A stretch of DNA of 64,000 bases from JABDQA01 sp963824415 (GCA_963824415.1 CAWGPM010000005.1:62001-126000), one strand, 5' to 3'. Shown: positions 36,109 through 45,255, counted from the first letter of the stretch. The notes: a model not told the origin generated them from the sequence alone. Translations and numbers: made by a program.

Positions 36109-36951
36109 ATGAAAGCCCTGCTATTGGCGTTGACTGGTTTTTTTTGTTTTACCCTGATGGACCTGAGCCTCAAGTGGTTATTAGCAAGCCACTCCTTATG
36201 GCAGGTGACCTTCTTTAATTGCCTGTTTGCGATGCTCGGGTTGCTGATCTGGATCTATCCGAATGTTTCCGTACTTAAAACCCGGCAGCCTGGAGTACAT
36301 CTGTTGCGAGCAGCCTTTGTGCTGACGGCCGATTTGCTGGCTTTTTACAGTTACAGTGAAGTTCCCTTAGCCGAAGCTTACACACTTATTCTCAGTATGC
36401 CGTTGTTTACGGTAGCCTTCTCGGTTTTGTTAGGATACGAAAAGGCGCAATTGAAACAGGTTTCCATCAGTTTCCTGGGATTCTTTGGGATTTTTCTAGT
36501 GCTGGCTCCCAGCTTCTCAAATTTTGAAATTGCCATGCTGGCCGCGCTGGCCAGTGCGATCGTCGAAGCCTTTGGTTTCCTGGTTATTACTCATCATCGG
36601 GAAAAGGAACCGCCTCAGGTTTTTGCCTTTTATGGCTTGTCGCTGCTGGTCCTAATGACAGGCTTTCTCACCGCGTTCAGTTATCAACCGATGAGCTTGG
36701 AACAGTGGTTTATCAGTGCGGTGGGAGGATTCTGTTATGCGGCAGCCACTGCTTTGGTTGTCAGTGCCTTTCATTGTGGCCGCCCGGGGGCGGTAAGTAG
36801 CATGCAATATACCCAGTTATTGTGGGGCATGTTGTTGGCCTTTCTGATCTGGAATGAACTGCCATCGCCTCTGTCCATGGTTGGCGGTGCTGTGATCGTG
36901 ATTGCCGGATTGTCGCTACTGCTGCATAAACAGAAGAGAGTAATCGGCTAA
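36109..36951 (+). CDS. EamA/DMT-family transporter
   Basis: A 280-aa integral membrane protein with about ten hydrophobic helices arranged as two EamA repeats (ALLLALTGFFCFTLMDLSLK at the start, AMLAALASAIVEAFGFLVI at the start of the second). DMT proteins are usually metabolite exporters or importers; substrate unknown. The weak ribosome site and the 310-bp spacer make co-transcription with iolG uncertain. It converges with the isomerase gene. Confidence 0.9.
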   Translation: MKALLLALTGFFCFTLMDLSLKWLLASHSLWQVTFFNCLFAMLGLLIWIYPNVSVLKTRQPGVHLLRAAFVLTADLLAFYSYSEVPLAEAYTLILSMPLFTVAFSVLLGYEKAQLKQVSISFLGFFGIFLVLAPSFSNFEIAMLAALASAIVEAFGFLVITHHREKEPPQVFAFYGLSLLVLMTGFLTAFSYQPMSLEQWFISAVGGFCYAAATALVVSAFHCGRPGAVSSMQYTQLLWGMLLAFLIWNELPSPLSMVGGAVIVIAGLSLLLHKQKRVIG

Positions 36952-37001
36952 GCACTGCTGCAGATCTTTCGATGCCCCCTGAAGATTGCCTATTTGCAAT
37001 G

Positions 37002-37850
37002 TCAGCTCGTTGCCAATTCCCCCTCTGAAAACAGGGACTTCATGCCTTGAAGCATTGCCTCGGCAATACAATAATGATCACTTTCCCACAACTGATCATT
37101 AAGGAACTCACCTGAGTAAAAACCGTCATAACCGGTACTTTTTATTGCATCAACATATTCCTGCAGCGGGATTTTCCCTTCACCTATTATATATCCACGC
37201 AGCAGCTTTTCATTGACCCAGGGTTGGCCAATATCAGGTCTGTCACCATCAGAAATATGGACATTATAAATAAGTTCTTTATCTACTCTTGCCATATCTT
37301 CCGGAGTCGCTCCACGGGATGCCCAGAGGTGCCAGGTATCAAGCACAAAAGCAAAATTATCACGCCCAACTGCTTCGTGCAGTCGGTAATAATCAGCAAG
37401 TTTAGCAATTGGTGTCCACGCAGCACCCTCGTATTGAAAGCGCATCCCATGCTCCTGACCAATGTCGGCTATAAGCTTTATATTTTGTGCCGTGATCCTG
37501 ATATTGTCTTCAACTGAAAGGCCATTCAAAGCCTCAAAAGCGTTGAGCTGAATAGTAGGTGCACCGATCTCCTTTGCAAACAAGCAAAGGGTTTCTACCT
37601 GATCAAACACCTGCTGTTGCGTTTCTTTATCACTGGCTTCCACGGACCCGACAATATCAATCGCAGAAGGCTTTATATTTGCTTTATCCAGGTGAGTTTT
37701 TAAATCAGCACCGCTAAATCCAGCATCAATATAACGCCATAACTTATCTGTGTGTATTTCCACCCCTTGATAGCCTGCTTCTTTTGCTAAACGTATATCA
37801 CTCACAATATTATTGTACAGCGAACACATACCATGTAATGCAAAAATCAT
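37002..37850 (-). CDS. Sugar phosphate isomerase/epimerase (xylose isomerase-like TIM barrel)
   Basis: A 282-aa AP_endonuc_2-fold protein with the metal-binding residues spread over QYEGAAWTPIAKLADYY, FVLDTWHLWASRG, NVHISDGDRPDIG and FYSGEFLNDQLW. Relatives in iol clusters (IolH, IolI) isomerise inososes, so an inosose isomerase or epimerase role is plausible but not proven. It is predicted cytosolic. The ATG at 37850 is preceded only by a weak GAGAGTG. Confidence 0.82.
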   Translation of the reverse strand: MIFALHGMCSLYNNIVSDIRLAKEAGYQGVEIHTDKLWRYIDAGFSGADLKTHLDKANIKPSAIDIVGSVEASDKETQQQVFDQVETLCLFAKEIGAPTIQLNAFEALNGLSVEDNIRITAQNIKLIADIGQEHGMRFQYEGAAWTPIAKLADYYRLHEAVGRDNFAFVLDTWHLWASRGATPEDMARVDKELIYNVHISDGDRPDIGQPWVNEKLLRGYIIGEGKIPLQEYVDAIKSTGYDGFYSGEFLNDQLWESDHYCIAEAMLQGMKSLFSEGELATS

Positions 37851-38029
37851 GTTTCACTCTCATCAAGTTCAGCTTAATTAGATAAATTCTTTGTCTATTG
37901 CCACCTGTCTTATCTTAACCACTTAAAGCCCGCACATAAAATTAGTAAAGTTTTCGTAACGACCCCACTCGACCAGTCCAACCATCTCAACCAATGACAG
38001 CATCGTCTTTTACTTTTATCAAATAGGGT

Positions 38030-38170
38030 GAGCCTTTTGCAAAATGAGGATTTTCGTCCAAAATCAAGGCATGAGAAAAATTTTAACGCAGGCATATACT
38101 TAATATTCCGAGGATAAAATTTTGAGCATAACGCAGAGTTTGGGCGAAAAGGACGTTTTGCAAGTGGCTC
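38030..38170 (+). repeat. Interspersed ~140-bp repeat, copy 7 (type B ends)
   Basis: The ends are GAGCCTTTTGCAAAATG and CGTTTTGCAAGTGGCTC, an inverted pair that differs from type A but is matched within the copy. The interior has the same blocks as copies 1-4. It lies against the 3' end of a disrupted gene. Confidence 0.88.
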
Positions 38171-38606
38171 GGGTGAAAGGGTTTACCGGGCAGCGTTCGG
38201 ACATTATCCCCGATGCGGATGACCCCCATTCCAGTTCCTGCAAGGATTGTACAGTTGTTTCCTATCTCCACTAAACCATAATGGAAGCGACCATGGCCTT
38301 CATAGGCATCTACGGTAGCTCGAGAAAATGCACCCATTAATTTGTTGTCACTGATAAATATGAACATAGGACAATTATCTGAATTGTGTTGAGTTAGTAT
38401 TGCCTTCGTAAATCTTGATAACACATCTAAAGATGCACCATTAGATTGATAGGTTGCAGTCCTTGCCAAGATTTTCTGGCAATATATGCCGTATGCACAG
38501 ATGGCGTCTTTATGAGTTCTTCCAGCATTGCTTCAAAATATTTACTGCCATAATCTTTAGGACCAATGGAGCCACATGGAAACAATCTGGGCTCTTTGGT
38601 TTCCAT
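38083..38606 (-). pseudogene. Frameshifted gene with left-handed-beta-helix-like segment
   Basis: From the ATG at 38606 one frame reads LFPCGSIGPKDYGSKYFEAM and VHTAYIARK and soon stops. A second frame, which contains the ATG at 38469, continues: ARTATYQSNGASLDVLSRFT, MFIFISDNKLMGAFSRATVD, VEIGNNCTILAGTGMGVIRIG. Together they look like one protein broken by a frameshift near 38470, with a hexapeptide-repeat-like tail, and the 3' end runs into repeat copy 7. Family not recognised. A sequencing error is possible. Confidence 0.55.
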
Positions 38607-38626
38607 TATTGATAATTTTTACGAGC

Positions 38627-39454
38627 CTATTTGACAAAATGGCAATCACTGCCTGATGTGTTCCAGTTATCAGAAACGAGTCTGAGTATCTGCTCAAACG
38701 CCTTAGGTGCTGCTCCCAATACAGGGGCCCCGTGCTTTAACATTGTTGCCATGTCGTAATTAAGAACTTTCCCCCCCACCTCTTCAATTAACAACAGCCC
38801 TGCCAAACAATCCCACGAGTTAAGGTGTGATTGATAAGCAGCAACCAGACGACCGGCTGCAACCTGGGCAAGCATTGATGCTGCAGACCCGTTGCGATAA
38901 AAGTTGCCTCCATCTTTCAAGAGATCACCCACAAAATTTGCAAACTCATCGGGGTCGGCGTTTTGGGGAAAGCCTATCCCCACTGTACCTGAAGACAAAT
39001 TGCCATCTTTTAGGGGTGGTAGAAGGCGCCCGTTCAAACGTGTGCCTCCTCCGCGATGTGCCGTGAAGATTTCGCCAGCACAAGGGTCTTGAATTACGCC
39101 GACCTCAACAATGTCATCCTTCAGGACAGCCACAGAAACCACCCATCCTGGCAAACCGTCCAGAAAGTTGGTGGTCCCATCAATAGGATCGATAACCCAA
39201 GTGTAACCACTGCTGCCGGCTTGCAGACCATCCTCTTCGCCAAGCAGGCTGTCCTCGGGAAAAACATTTATAATGGTTTCTCGAATAAGCGATTCTACCT
39301 CAATGTCTGCCTCGGACACGAAATTTTGAGGACCTTTATGAAGTCGCTCAAGTCCAGTAGAACGAAAATAATCGAGGGCCAGCATGCCAGCGCGCAAAGC
39401 AACAGCCTCTGCAGCCAATAAGCGGCTGAAATCGTTTTGATCAGGAGCGCTCAC
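38627..39454 (-). CDS. Inositol monophosphatase family protein
   Basis: A 275-aa Mg-dependent phosphatase. Motifs: SEADIEVESLIRETI, LGEEDG, the signature WVIDPIDGTTNFLDGLPGW and SWDCLAGLLLIEEVGG. It should dephosphorylate inositol phosphate or a similar phosphate ester. I chose the GTG at 39454 (AAGAGG upstream) because it gives the normal length and overlaps the end of the ATPase gene by 14 bp; the ATG far upstream would run through that gene. The coupling to an importer ATPase suggests a catabolic and not a biosynthetic role. Confidence 0.88.
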   Translation of the reverse strand: MSAPDQNDFSRLLAAEAVALRAGMLALDYFRSTGLERLHKGPQNFVSEADIEVESLIRETIINVFPEDSLLGEEDGLQAGSSGYTWVIDPIDGTTNFLDGLPGWVVSVAVLKDDIVEVGVIQDPCAGEIFTAHRGGGTRLNGRLLPPLKDGNLSSGTVGIGFPQNADPDEFANFVGDLLKDGGNFYRNGSAASMLAQVAAGRLVAAYQSHLNSWDCLAGLLLIEEVGGKVLNYDMATMLKHGAPVLGAAPKAFEQILRLVSDNWNTSGSDCHFVK

Positions 39455-40541
39455 TTGGGGCCTCTTTTTTTTCAGGTTGATTAAGGATACGACCGCTCTT
39501 CGCATCGAACAAATGTACCCTGGACGGAGGCAACCCAAGACTGATAGAGTCACCCGGAATTTTATTACCTTCGCTATCGTCAACTGCAGTGATCAAGGAC
39601 GCACCGCACCGACAGTGGAGTAATTGATGTGATCCCAACTCCTCGACTACTTCGACATTACCCGTTATGGTGTTGCCGCCGATTTCTATTTCTTCGGGGC
39701 GGATACCAAGGACTGCGTTTTCAGGCTGTTTGCCTTCAAGCAGTGGTTCGGGAAATACAAAGGTGGTGCCACCTTCCTCGTAGAAACGGTCACCTGTTTG
39801 GCCCACCTCGACCATGACCAAATTCGTCTGAGGCGAACCGATGAAACCGGCAACGAAACTGGTTACCGGGAATTTGTATATCTCTTTTGGTGTGCCGATT
39901 TGCTCAATTACGCCCCCGTTGATTATGACAATTCGATCGGCCAGGGTCATGGCCTCAACCTGATCATGGGTTACGTAAATTGTGGTGGCACCCAGGCGGT
40001 CGTGCAATTTTCGCAATTCCACCCTCGTGCTGGTCCGCAGCTTGGCATCAAGGTTAGAAAGTGGCTCGTCGAACAGGAACACTTCCGGCTCGCGGGCAAG
40101 GGCCCTGCCAATGGCGACCCTCTGACGCTGACCGCCTGAAAGCTGGCTTGGCTTGCGATTTAGAAGTTCCGAGAGATCAAGAAGTTTTGCCGTCTCGGCG
40201 ATGCGTTTTTCGCGTTCGGGTTTGGGCATTCGAGCGATTCGCAGGCCATAACCGATGTTGCCACGAACAGACATATGGGGGTAGAGGGCGTAATTCTGAA
40301 AAACCATAGCGCACCCTCTGTCTTTAGGAGGTAGATGATCAACACGGCGGCCGTTAATAGATATTTCGCCAGCCGAGATATCTTCGAGACCCGCAATCAT
40401 TCGCAGCAATGTTGATTTGCCGCAACCGCTTGGCCCCAGGATTACGACGAACTCTCTGTCTGCAATGGTGATGTCAACTCCACAAATGACCCGCGTCGAT
40501 CCGAATTTTTTTGTTACACCACTTAATGTAATTTGTGCCAT
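39441..40541 (-). CDS. ABC transporter ATP-binding protein, MalK/UgpC type
   Basis: A 366-aa ATPase: Walker A GPSGCGKSTLL, signature LSGGQRQRVAIGRALA, Walker B VFLFDEPLSNLD, and a C-terminal OB-fold (TOBE) regulatory region with GIRPEEIEIGG. This class serves CUT1 importers, so it should energise the two permeases encoded divergently at 43-44.7 kb. It lies between the phosphodiesterase and the monophosphatase genes in one leftward unit. Confidence 0.93.
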   Translation of the reverse strand: MAQITLSGVTKKFGSTRVICGVDITIADREFVVILGPSGCGKSTLLRMIAGLEDISAGEISINGRRVDHLPPKDRGCAMVFQNYALYPHMSVRGNIGYGLRIARMPKPEREKRIAETAKLLDLSELLNRKPSQLSGGQRQRVAIGRALAREPEVFLFDEPLSNLDAKLRTSTRVELRKLHDRLGATTIYVTHDQVEAMTLADRIVIINGGVIEQIGTPKEIYKFPVTSFVAGFIGSPQTNLVMVEVGQTGDRFYEEGGTTFVFPEPLLEGKQPENAVLGIRPEEIEIGGNTITGNVEVVEELGSHQLLHCRCGASLITAVDDSEGNKIPGDSISLGLPPSRVHLFDAKSGRILNQPEKKEAPSERS

Positions 40542-40557
40542 GCTGATTTTTTTTGTA

Positions 40558-41340
40558 TTAACCCGATGCCACTACGTCACCTGAATAGTCGAACGCTATT
40601 CCATGAACTACCATATTGCGCCTATCAACCACTGCAAGGCTGTATGCCGGAGATAAACCGGGTGCATCTAGGAATCGATTGTCATTAAAATTGGGTAGGC
40701 CTTGGTAGAGAAGGGATTGAATTCCACACACTGGTATCCCGTTCATGTTACCAAAAACGGACATGTGACAGTGGCCAAACAACACTTGGAAAACCATCGA
40801 GCGATGCCGATCCAGAACCGCCATAAATTGTTCAGATCCATGGAGTCCGATAGCATCAAAAGCTGGAAGTGCGGTTGCAAGCGGTGGGTGATGCAAACAA
40901 ATAAAGCATGGCCGATCTGCACTATAGAGCGCCTCGTCCAACCACTCCAACCGATGGACATCAAGGTTTCCCCATCCTTGGCCTGGAGTATGGGTGTCCA
41001 ACAGCAGGAACCGGTGTGATCCGGCATCAACAACGGATTGCACAAAACCATTTTTATCCAGTAGATTGGTACCGAAAACGCGAATAAAATGATCGCGATT
41101 ATCGTGGTTTCCCAGCAACATTCGATAGGGGATTGACAGGATTTCTAAATCTTCGGCAAGACACTGGTACTCGGACTCAAGCCCACTATCGGTCAAATCT
41201 CCCAGGACAACACACAGATCAGCATCCCCATGAAACCTATTAGCGTGAGCAATAGCATTACGCAGGCATTCTCTCGAGCTGCGACCATATACTACCCGAT
41301 CCGGGGAATAATGAAGATCACTGAATAAAACGATTTTCAT
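40558..41340 (-). CDS. Calcineurin-like metallophosphoesterase (GpdQ/CpdA type)
   Basis: A 260-aa binuclear-metal phosphodiesterase with all five family motifs: FSDLHYS, LGDLTDSG, LGNHDNRDH, CLHHPP and FGHCHMSVFG. It has no signal peptide, so it acts in the cytosol. This group includes glycerophosphodiesterase GpdQ and cAMP phosphodiesterase CpdA. Its place in an operon with a UgpC-type ATPase and an inositol-monophosphatase-type protein favours hydrolysis of an imported glycerophosphodiester (inference). Confidence 0.88.
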   Translation of the reverse strand: MKIVLFSDLHYSPDRVVYGRSSRECLRNAIAHANRFHGDADLCVVLGDLTDSGLESEYQCLAEDLEILSIPYRMLLGNHDNRDHFIRVFGTNLLDKNGFVQSVVDAGSHRFLLLDTHTPGQGWGNLDVHRLEWLDEALYSADRPCFICLHHPPLATALPAFDAIGLHGSEQFMAVLDRHRSMVFQVLFGHCHMSVFGNMNGIPVCGIQSLLYQGLPNFNDNRFLDAPGLSPAYSLAVVDRRNMVVHGIAFDYSGDVVASG

Positions 41341-41720
41341 AAGCCTAGCTTACGCTCCCAGCGATATTTTGACGTGTTGTGAAACGTATGAATGATCATT
41401 TGAGTTGGTATACATCGAACGTTACTGAGTTGACAATGGTCCACCAAACGTTTATCCAATAGATGACTGCGCGGTTTCGCGCATGGCATCTTTGATTGTA
41501 ACCCCTTTATTTTTAGCTTTTCAACTTTTGCGATACCCTGGAGACAATTTCGTTTTACTTTTTAATTGGGAAAATGCAATAACCAAAAAAAAACGAAGTA
41601 ACTAACCATAACAGAGATTGAATTACTGAATAAAATAAAATGTTTACAGAGTCTTTCCACTAAGCAAAGCGGCAGAACTCAAAATGCCGCATTACAGGCC
41701 TATGGCCAAGGGAGGCTATT
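41341..41720. other. Divergent promoter region of the phosphodiester uptake cluster
   Basis: 380 bp between the leftward phosphodiesterase and the rightward binding-protein genes. A short inverted pair GCGGCA/TGCCGC at 41669-41690 lies about 30 bp before the binding-protein start. I see no recognised operator such as a Pho box. Confidence 0.45.
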
Positions 41721-42971
41721 ATGAAACTTCGAAGAACCATGTTGTTGGTGGCCACCTTCGTGGCGGGCACCATTCTATTCTGTACTGCAGCCGCGCAATC
41801 TGAAAAGTTGATTATTGCTGGACGAGACGGTGGCTATGCAGATGCTCTGAAGATGGCCGTCGATATGTATAAGGCGGAAAACCCTGGTCTAGAGGTAGAG
41901 CAGCTTGAGTTACCTTATGGTGGACTTCTTGAAAAGGCAACAATTTCCCTGAGGGAGAAAGCAGGCGCCTATGATGTGATGATGTTGGACGACACCTGGG
42001 CTGTTGAGTTCATGTCCAAAGGATGGTTGGCGGACCTTGACAAACTCGGTGGGGGTGTTGACGAGGACTTTGTCAAACCGGCGCGTGATGTATCGCGATA
42101 TCCCGTCGGAACGGGGCCTTATTATGCGGTTCCATTTGTTGGCAATGTTGAATTATTTGCCTATCGTAAAGATTTACTTGAGAAGTATGGTTTTGGCCAA
42201 CCCGCTTCCTGGAAAGATGTAGTGGCGGCGGCTAAAGCGGTGAGCGAAAAGGAAAGTGGTGTTTCTGGTGTGGTTTTCAGAGGTACAAAGGGTAACCCGA
42301 TCGTGACTGGCTTTCTGCCAATTCTTTGGGCCCATGGCGCACGGATTGTCGGCGAGGATGGCCAAGCGCAACTGGACAGTGACGCCGCCCTTGAGGCCTT
42401 GAATCTCTACCTGTCTCTCAAGCCTTATGCACCCAAAGGCGTTGAAACTTATAATTCCTCAGAAGTGCGGGACGCCTTGATGCAAGGTACAACCGCTATG
42501 GCAATCGAGTTGTGGCCTTCCTGGGCACCTTCCTTGGATGACCCTGCAAAATCGAAGGTACCTGGCAAAATAGAGATCATGGCCGCTCCTGGGCAGGTCC
42601 AGAAATCCTCTCCAATGCTCGGTTCGTGGTTGTTGGGGGTTCCTTCCGATGCCAAAAATCCCAAGCGAGGCCGGGATTTCATTGATTTCCTGACCTCTCC
42701 CGCATTGCAGAAAAAACTTGCCTTGGAATTGGGAACACCGCCGACTCGTGCGAGTGTTTATGAGGACGCTGATGTTGTATCCAAATACCGCTGGTATCCA
42801 GCGCAGGTTATTGCTCTGCAGAATGCTCAACCACGTCCTCGAATCACCCAGTGGTCTCAAGTTGAAGCGATCCTTGGTGACTACCTGCAATTGGCACTGA
42901 TCGGCGAATTAGAGCCGAAAAAGGCTTTGATGGAAGCAAATCAAAAGATCTCTCGCGCTTTGCAGCGTTAA
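41721..42971 (+). CDS. Extracellular solute-binding protein family 1 (CUT1 importer)
   Basis: A 416-aa periplasmic binding protein with a signal peptide (about 1-25, ending CTAAAQ). The fold is MalE/UgpB-like: MAVDMYKAENPGLEVEQLEL, DVMMLDDTWAVEFMSKGWLA, TAMAIELWPSWAPSLDDPAK, LLGVPSDAKNPKRGRDFIDF. The ligand is unknown; the context suggests a sugar or glycerophosphodiester. The start follows GGGAGG. It is followed by two permease genes. Confidence 0.93.
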   Translation: MKLRRTMLLVATFVAGTILFCTAAAQSEKLIIAGRDGGYADALKMAVDMYKAENPGLEVEQLELPYGGLLEKATISLREKAGAYDVMMLDDTWAVEFMSKGWLADLDKLGGGVDEDFVKPARDVSRYPVGTGPYYAVPFVGNVELFAYRKDLLEKYGFGQPASWKDVVAAAKAVSEKESGVSGVVFRGTKGNPIVTGFLPILWAHGARIVGEDGQAQLDSDAALEALNLYLSLKPYAPKGVETYNSSEVRDALMQGTTAMAIELWPSWAPSLDDPAKSKVPGKIEIMAAPGQVQKSSPMLGSWLLGVPSDAKNPKRGRDFIDFLTSPALQKKLALELGTPPTRASVYEDADVVSKYRWYPAQVIALQNAQPRPRITQWSQVEAILGDYLQLALIGELEPKKALMEANQKISRALQR

Positions 42972-43033
42972 AACCACAACAAACTGGTGGAGCCCATTTA
43001 TTTTCGGGTTCCACCTATTTGGGGAGATGGACC

Positions 43034-43906
43034 TTGAAGAGACCCAGGCTTGCATCAATTCTGCTTCTTGGTCCTGCCTCATTACTGTTCGCTCTGCTGA
43101 CTATTTATCCTCTGGGACGTGTTTTCATTCTGTCATTTTTCATGACAGAATATGGTTTTGAGGGCGCAAAGTTCGTCGGCAGCGAAAACTACCAGTATCT
43201 TTTAAGTGATTCCTTCTTTCAGCAGGCTACCTGGAATACCATCTCTTTCACTCTGATGGCAACAATCAGTGAGGTTGCCCTCGGTTTGATGCTGGCGCTC
43301 ATGGTTTCCCGCCGTTTTCCCGGGCGGTGGCTGGTGATCCCTACGCTTATTGCGCCATTTGTTCTATCAACCATGGTGGTTACTGCCATCTGGAGGGCAT
43401 GGTTTCATTACGATTTTGGCTATCTCAACAATCTACTTAGGGCGGTTTCATTATCGCCGGTCGAATGGTTATTTGATCCCAACCTGGCAATGATTTCTTT
43501 GGTTCTCGTGGACCTGTGGCAGACGGCGCCTCTCACATTCTTGATTTTACTCGCTGGCCTGCAATCGATCCAGCCTGAAACCTACGAGGCAGCGCGAATG
43601 GATGGTGCCTCGCCGAGTCAAGTCCTTATCACTATCACGCTGCCTCTTCTTGTTCCTCATATGCTTCTGGCCGCACTTCTGCGCAGTATTGACAGCTTCA
43701 AAATTTTCGACAAGGTATATGCGCTCACCGGAGGCGGGCCGGGAATGGCAACAGAGACTCTTTCAATGTATGTATACAAACTGGGGTTCAAGTTTTTCGA
43801 TGTTGGTCTGGCCTCGACAGCCGCGGTGGTGATGATTGTTGTAGCCGGAATACTTGCAGCGATTTACGCAGTATACATAATCAGGGGAAGTTCACGTGTG
43901 GCCTAA
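43034..43906 (+). CDS. CUT1-type ABC transporter permease 1 (UgpA/MalF-like)
   Basis: A 290-aa inner-membrane protein with about six helices and the EAA loop TYEAARMDGASPSQVLITIT that contacts the ATPase. I chose the TTG at 43034 because GGGGAG lies 7 bp upstream; the frame has no ATG nearby. An alternative TTG lies at 43019. It follows the binding-protein gene by 62 bp and overlaps permease 2 by 11 bp. Confidence 0.92.
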   Translation: MKRPRLASILLLGPASLLFALLTIYPLGRVFILSFFMTEYGFEGAKFVGSENYQYLLSDSFFQQATWNTISFTLMATISEVALGLMLALMVSRRFPGRWLVIPTLIAPFVLSTMVVTAIWRAWFHYDFGYLNNLLRAVSLSPVEWLFDPNLAMISLVLVDLWQTAPLTFLILLAGLQSIQPETYEAARMDGASPSQVLITITLPLLVPHMLLAALLRSIDSFKIFDKVYALTGGGPGMATETLSMYVYKLGFKFFDVGLASTAAVVMIVVAGILAAIYAVYIIRGSSRVA

Positions 43907-44711
43907 GATTTTTCATCCATTGACGGTGTACATCGTTACTGGAATTATTCTCCTTCCCCTTATCTGGATGGTTGGTACATCTTTAAAGCCACCGATCGAG
44001 TACGTCTCGCAAACAATTGACCTGATTCCCGATACACCAACGCTCGCGCATTACAGGCAATTGATCACAGACGATATTTTTGGAAAAGTGCTCAACAGCC
44101 TTGTCGTAGCTTTCGGGTCCACTTCTCTGGCGTTGCTCGCCGGATTCCCTGCCGCTTATGCTCTCGTACGTTTGCAACTACCCAAACGCCTTGACTCAAT
44201 CTTTCTCTTGTTTGTCCTGATAATCAAATTGTCACCGCCCATTGTACTGGCTATTCCGTTATACCAAGTCTTGAGAACATTGGGATTGCTGGATACATTG
44301 ATGGGACTCATCCTTGTCTATCAAGTATATGCCCTGCCTTTTGCGATTTGGATGATGATAGGATTCGTCCGTGACGTTTCCGTAAGCTATGAGGAAGCGG
44401 CCTTGATGGATGGAGCCGGATTGTTCGCTCGCTTAATTACGGTAGTGTTGCCAATCATGACACCGGGCTTGATCGCCACAAGCGTGTTTCTGCTGATCCT
44501 GAGCTGGAACGAATTTGTCTACGCGCTGCTATTCATCCAAACGCCATCAAAGTTCACACTGCCCACCTATATTGCCACACTGATTACCGAGGATGAAACT
44601 TTTTGGGGCCGTCTAGCGGCAATCGGATTCATATCCTCGCTACCTATCTTGGCATTAATGGGTGTTGTTCAGAAAGGACTGACACGAGGATTTGCCGGAG
44701 GGTTAAAATAA
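43896..44711 (+). CDS. CUT1-type ABC transporter permease 2 (UgpE/MalG-like)
   Basis: A 271-aa inner-membrane protein with the EAA loop SYEEAALMDGAGLFARLITV and the family's typical conserved end (LTRGFAGGLK). It starts at the GTG at 43896, inside the end of permease 1, with AGGGGAAG upstream. Together with permease 1, the binding protein and the divergently encoded ATPase it makes a complete CUT1 importer. Confidence 0.92.
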   Translation: MWPKIFHPLTVYIVTGIILLPLIWMVGTSLKPPIEYVSQTIDLIPDTPTLAHYRQLITDDIFGKVLNSLVVAFGSTSLALLAGFPAAYALVRLQLPKRLDSIFLLFVLIIKLSPPIVLAIPLYQVLRTLGLLDTLMGLILVYQVYALPFAIWMMIGFVRDVSVSYEEAALMDGAGLFARLITVVLPIMTPGLIATSVFLLILSWNEFVYALLFIQTPSKFTLPTYIATLITEDETFWGRLAAIGFISSLPILALMGVVQKGLTRGFAGGLK

Positions 44712-44774
44712 TACAACAAAAATGCAATCAGGCACAATGTATGGTCGACATTGTTTGCGCCCTTGCAGTTCAGA

Positions 44775-45240
44775 TTATGCAAGCATCTCTTCGACTGCGA
44801 CAGATCTGTTCTCTTTTAGTGACCTGAGTGCCGCCAAACCAATTAAAACAGGCTGTAAACCGTCATTTCCGTTTACTTGCGTTTCTCAATCTCCGGCGAC
44901 AGCTTCGGCGAACGCTTTTAGCTCTTCAATATCTGACATTTTGTACCTTTCTAAAAACAAATAGTGGGGTTTCTCGCGGGTTAGCCTATCCGCTGTGCTC
45001 AATACAGCGGAATGAGGGAAGTCGCTCTCGACGTCAATACAACCTTTAGATCCAAACACTTCAACTCTCTGATCATATCCGCAAACGGCTTGCCGACTAT
45101 TGTCGATATCCCCCAGCGCCCCATTTTTAAAAGTTAGTGTGGTGATGCCCTATCGATATCACCAAGTTTTCCTATTTCAGGATCAATCAGAACTGCTCCC
45201 CGTGCATAAGCGTTATTGCAAAACTTGAGGCTAGCACTGG
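44775..45240 (-). pseudogene. iolG: Decayed Gfo/Idh/MocA dehydrogenase (iolG-like) remnant
   Basis: Minus-strand pieces match IolG: ARGAVLIDPEIGKLGDID (intact iolG: LVDPAIGEAGDID), then after a frameshift GALGDIDNSRQAVCGYDQRV and EVFGSKG, HYLFLERYK, then TGA, then VNGNDGLQPVLIGLAALRSL. At least one frameshift (near 45145) and one in-frame stop are present, and the N-terminal half is absent. It is a dead copy, not a selenoprotein, because the frame is also broken elsewhere. Confidence 0.85.
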
Positions 45241-45255
45241 CAATGTTAACCACTT

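Noticed and set aside
92..38170. CRISPR array
   Set aside because: The repeats are ~140 bp and spaced by kilobases of genes; no cas genes are present.
44775..45240. In-frame TGA in the iolG-like remnant as a third selenocysteine
   Set aside because: The TGA is not at a Cys position, the gene also has a frameshift and lacks its N-terminal half; decay explains it better.
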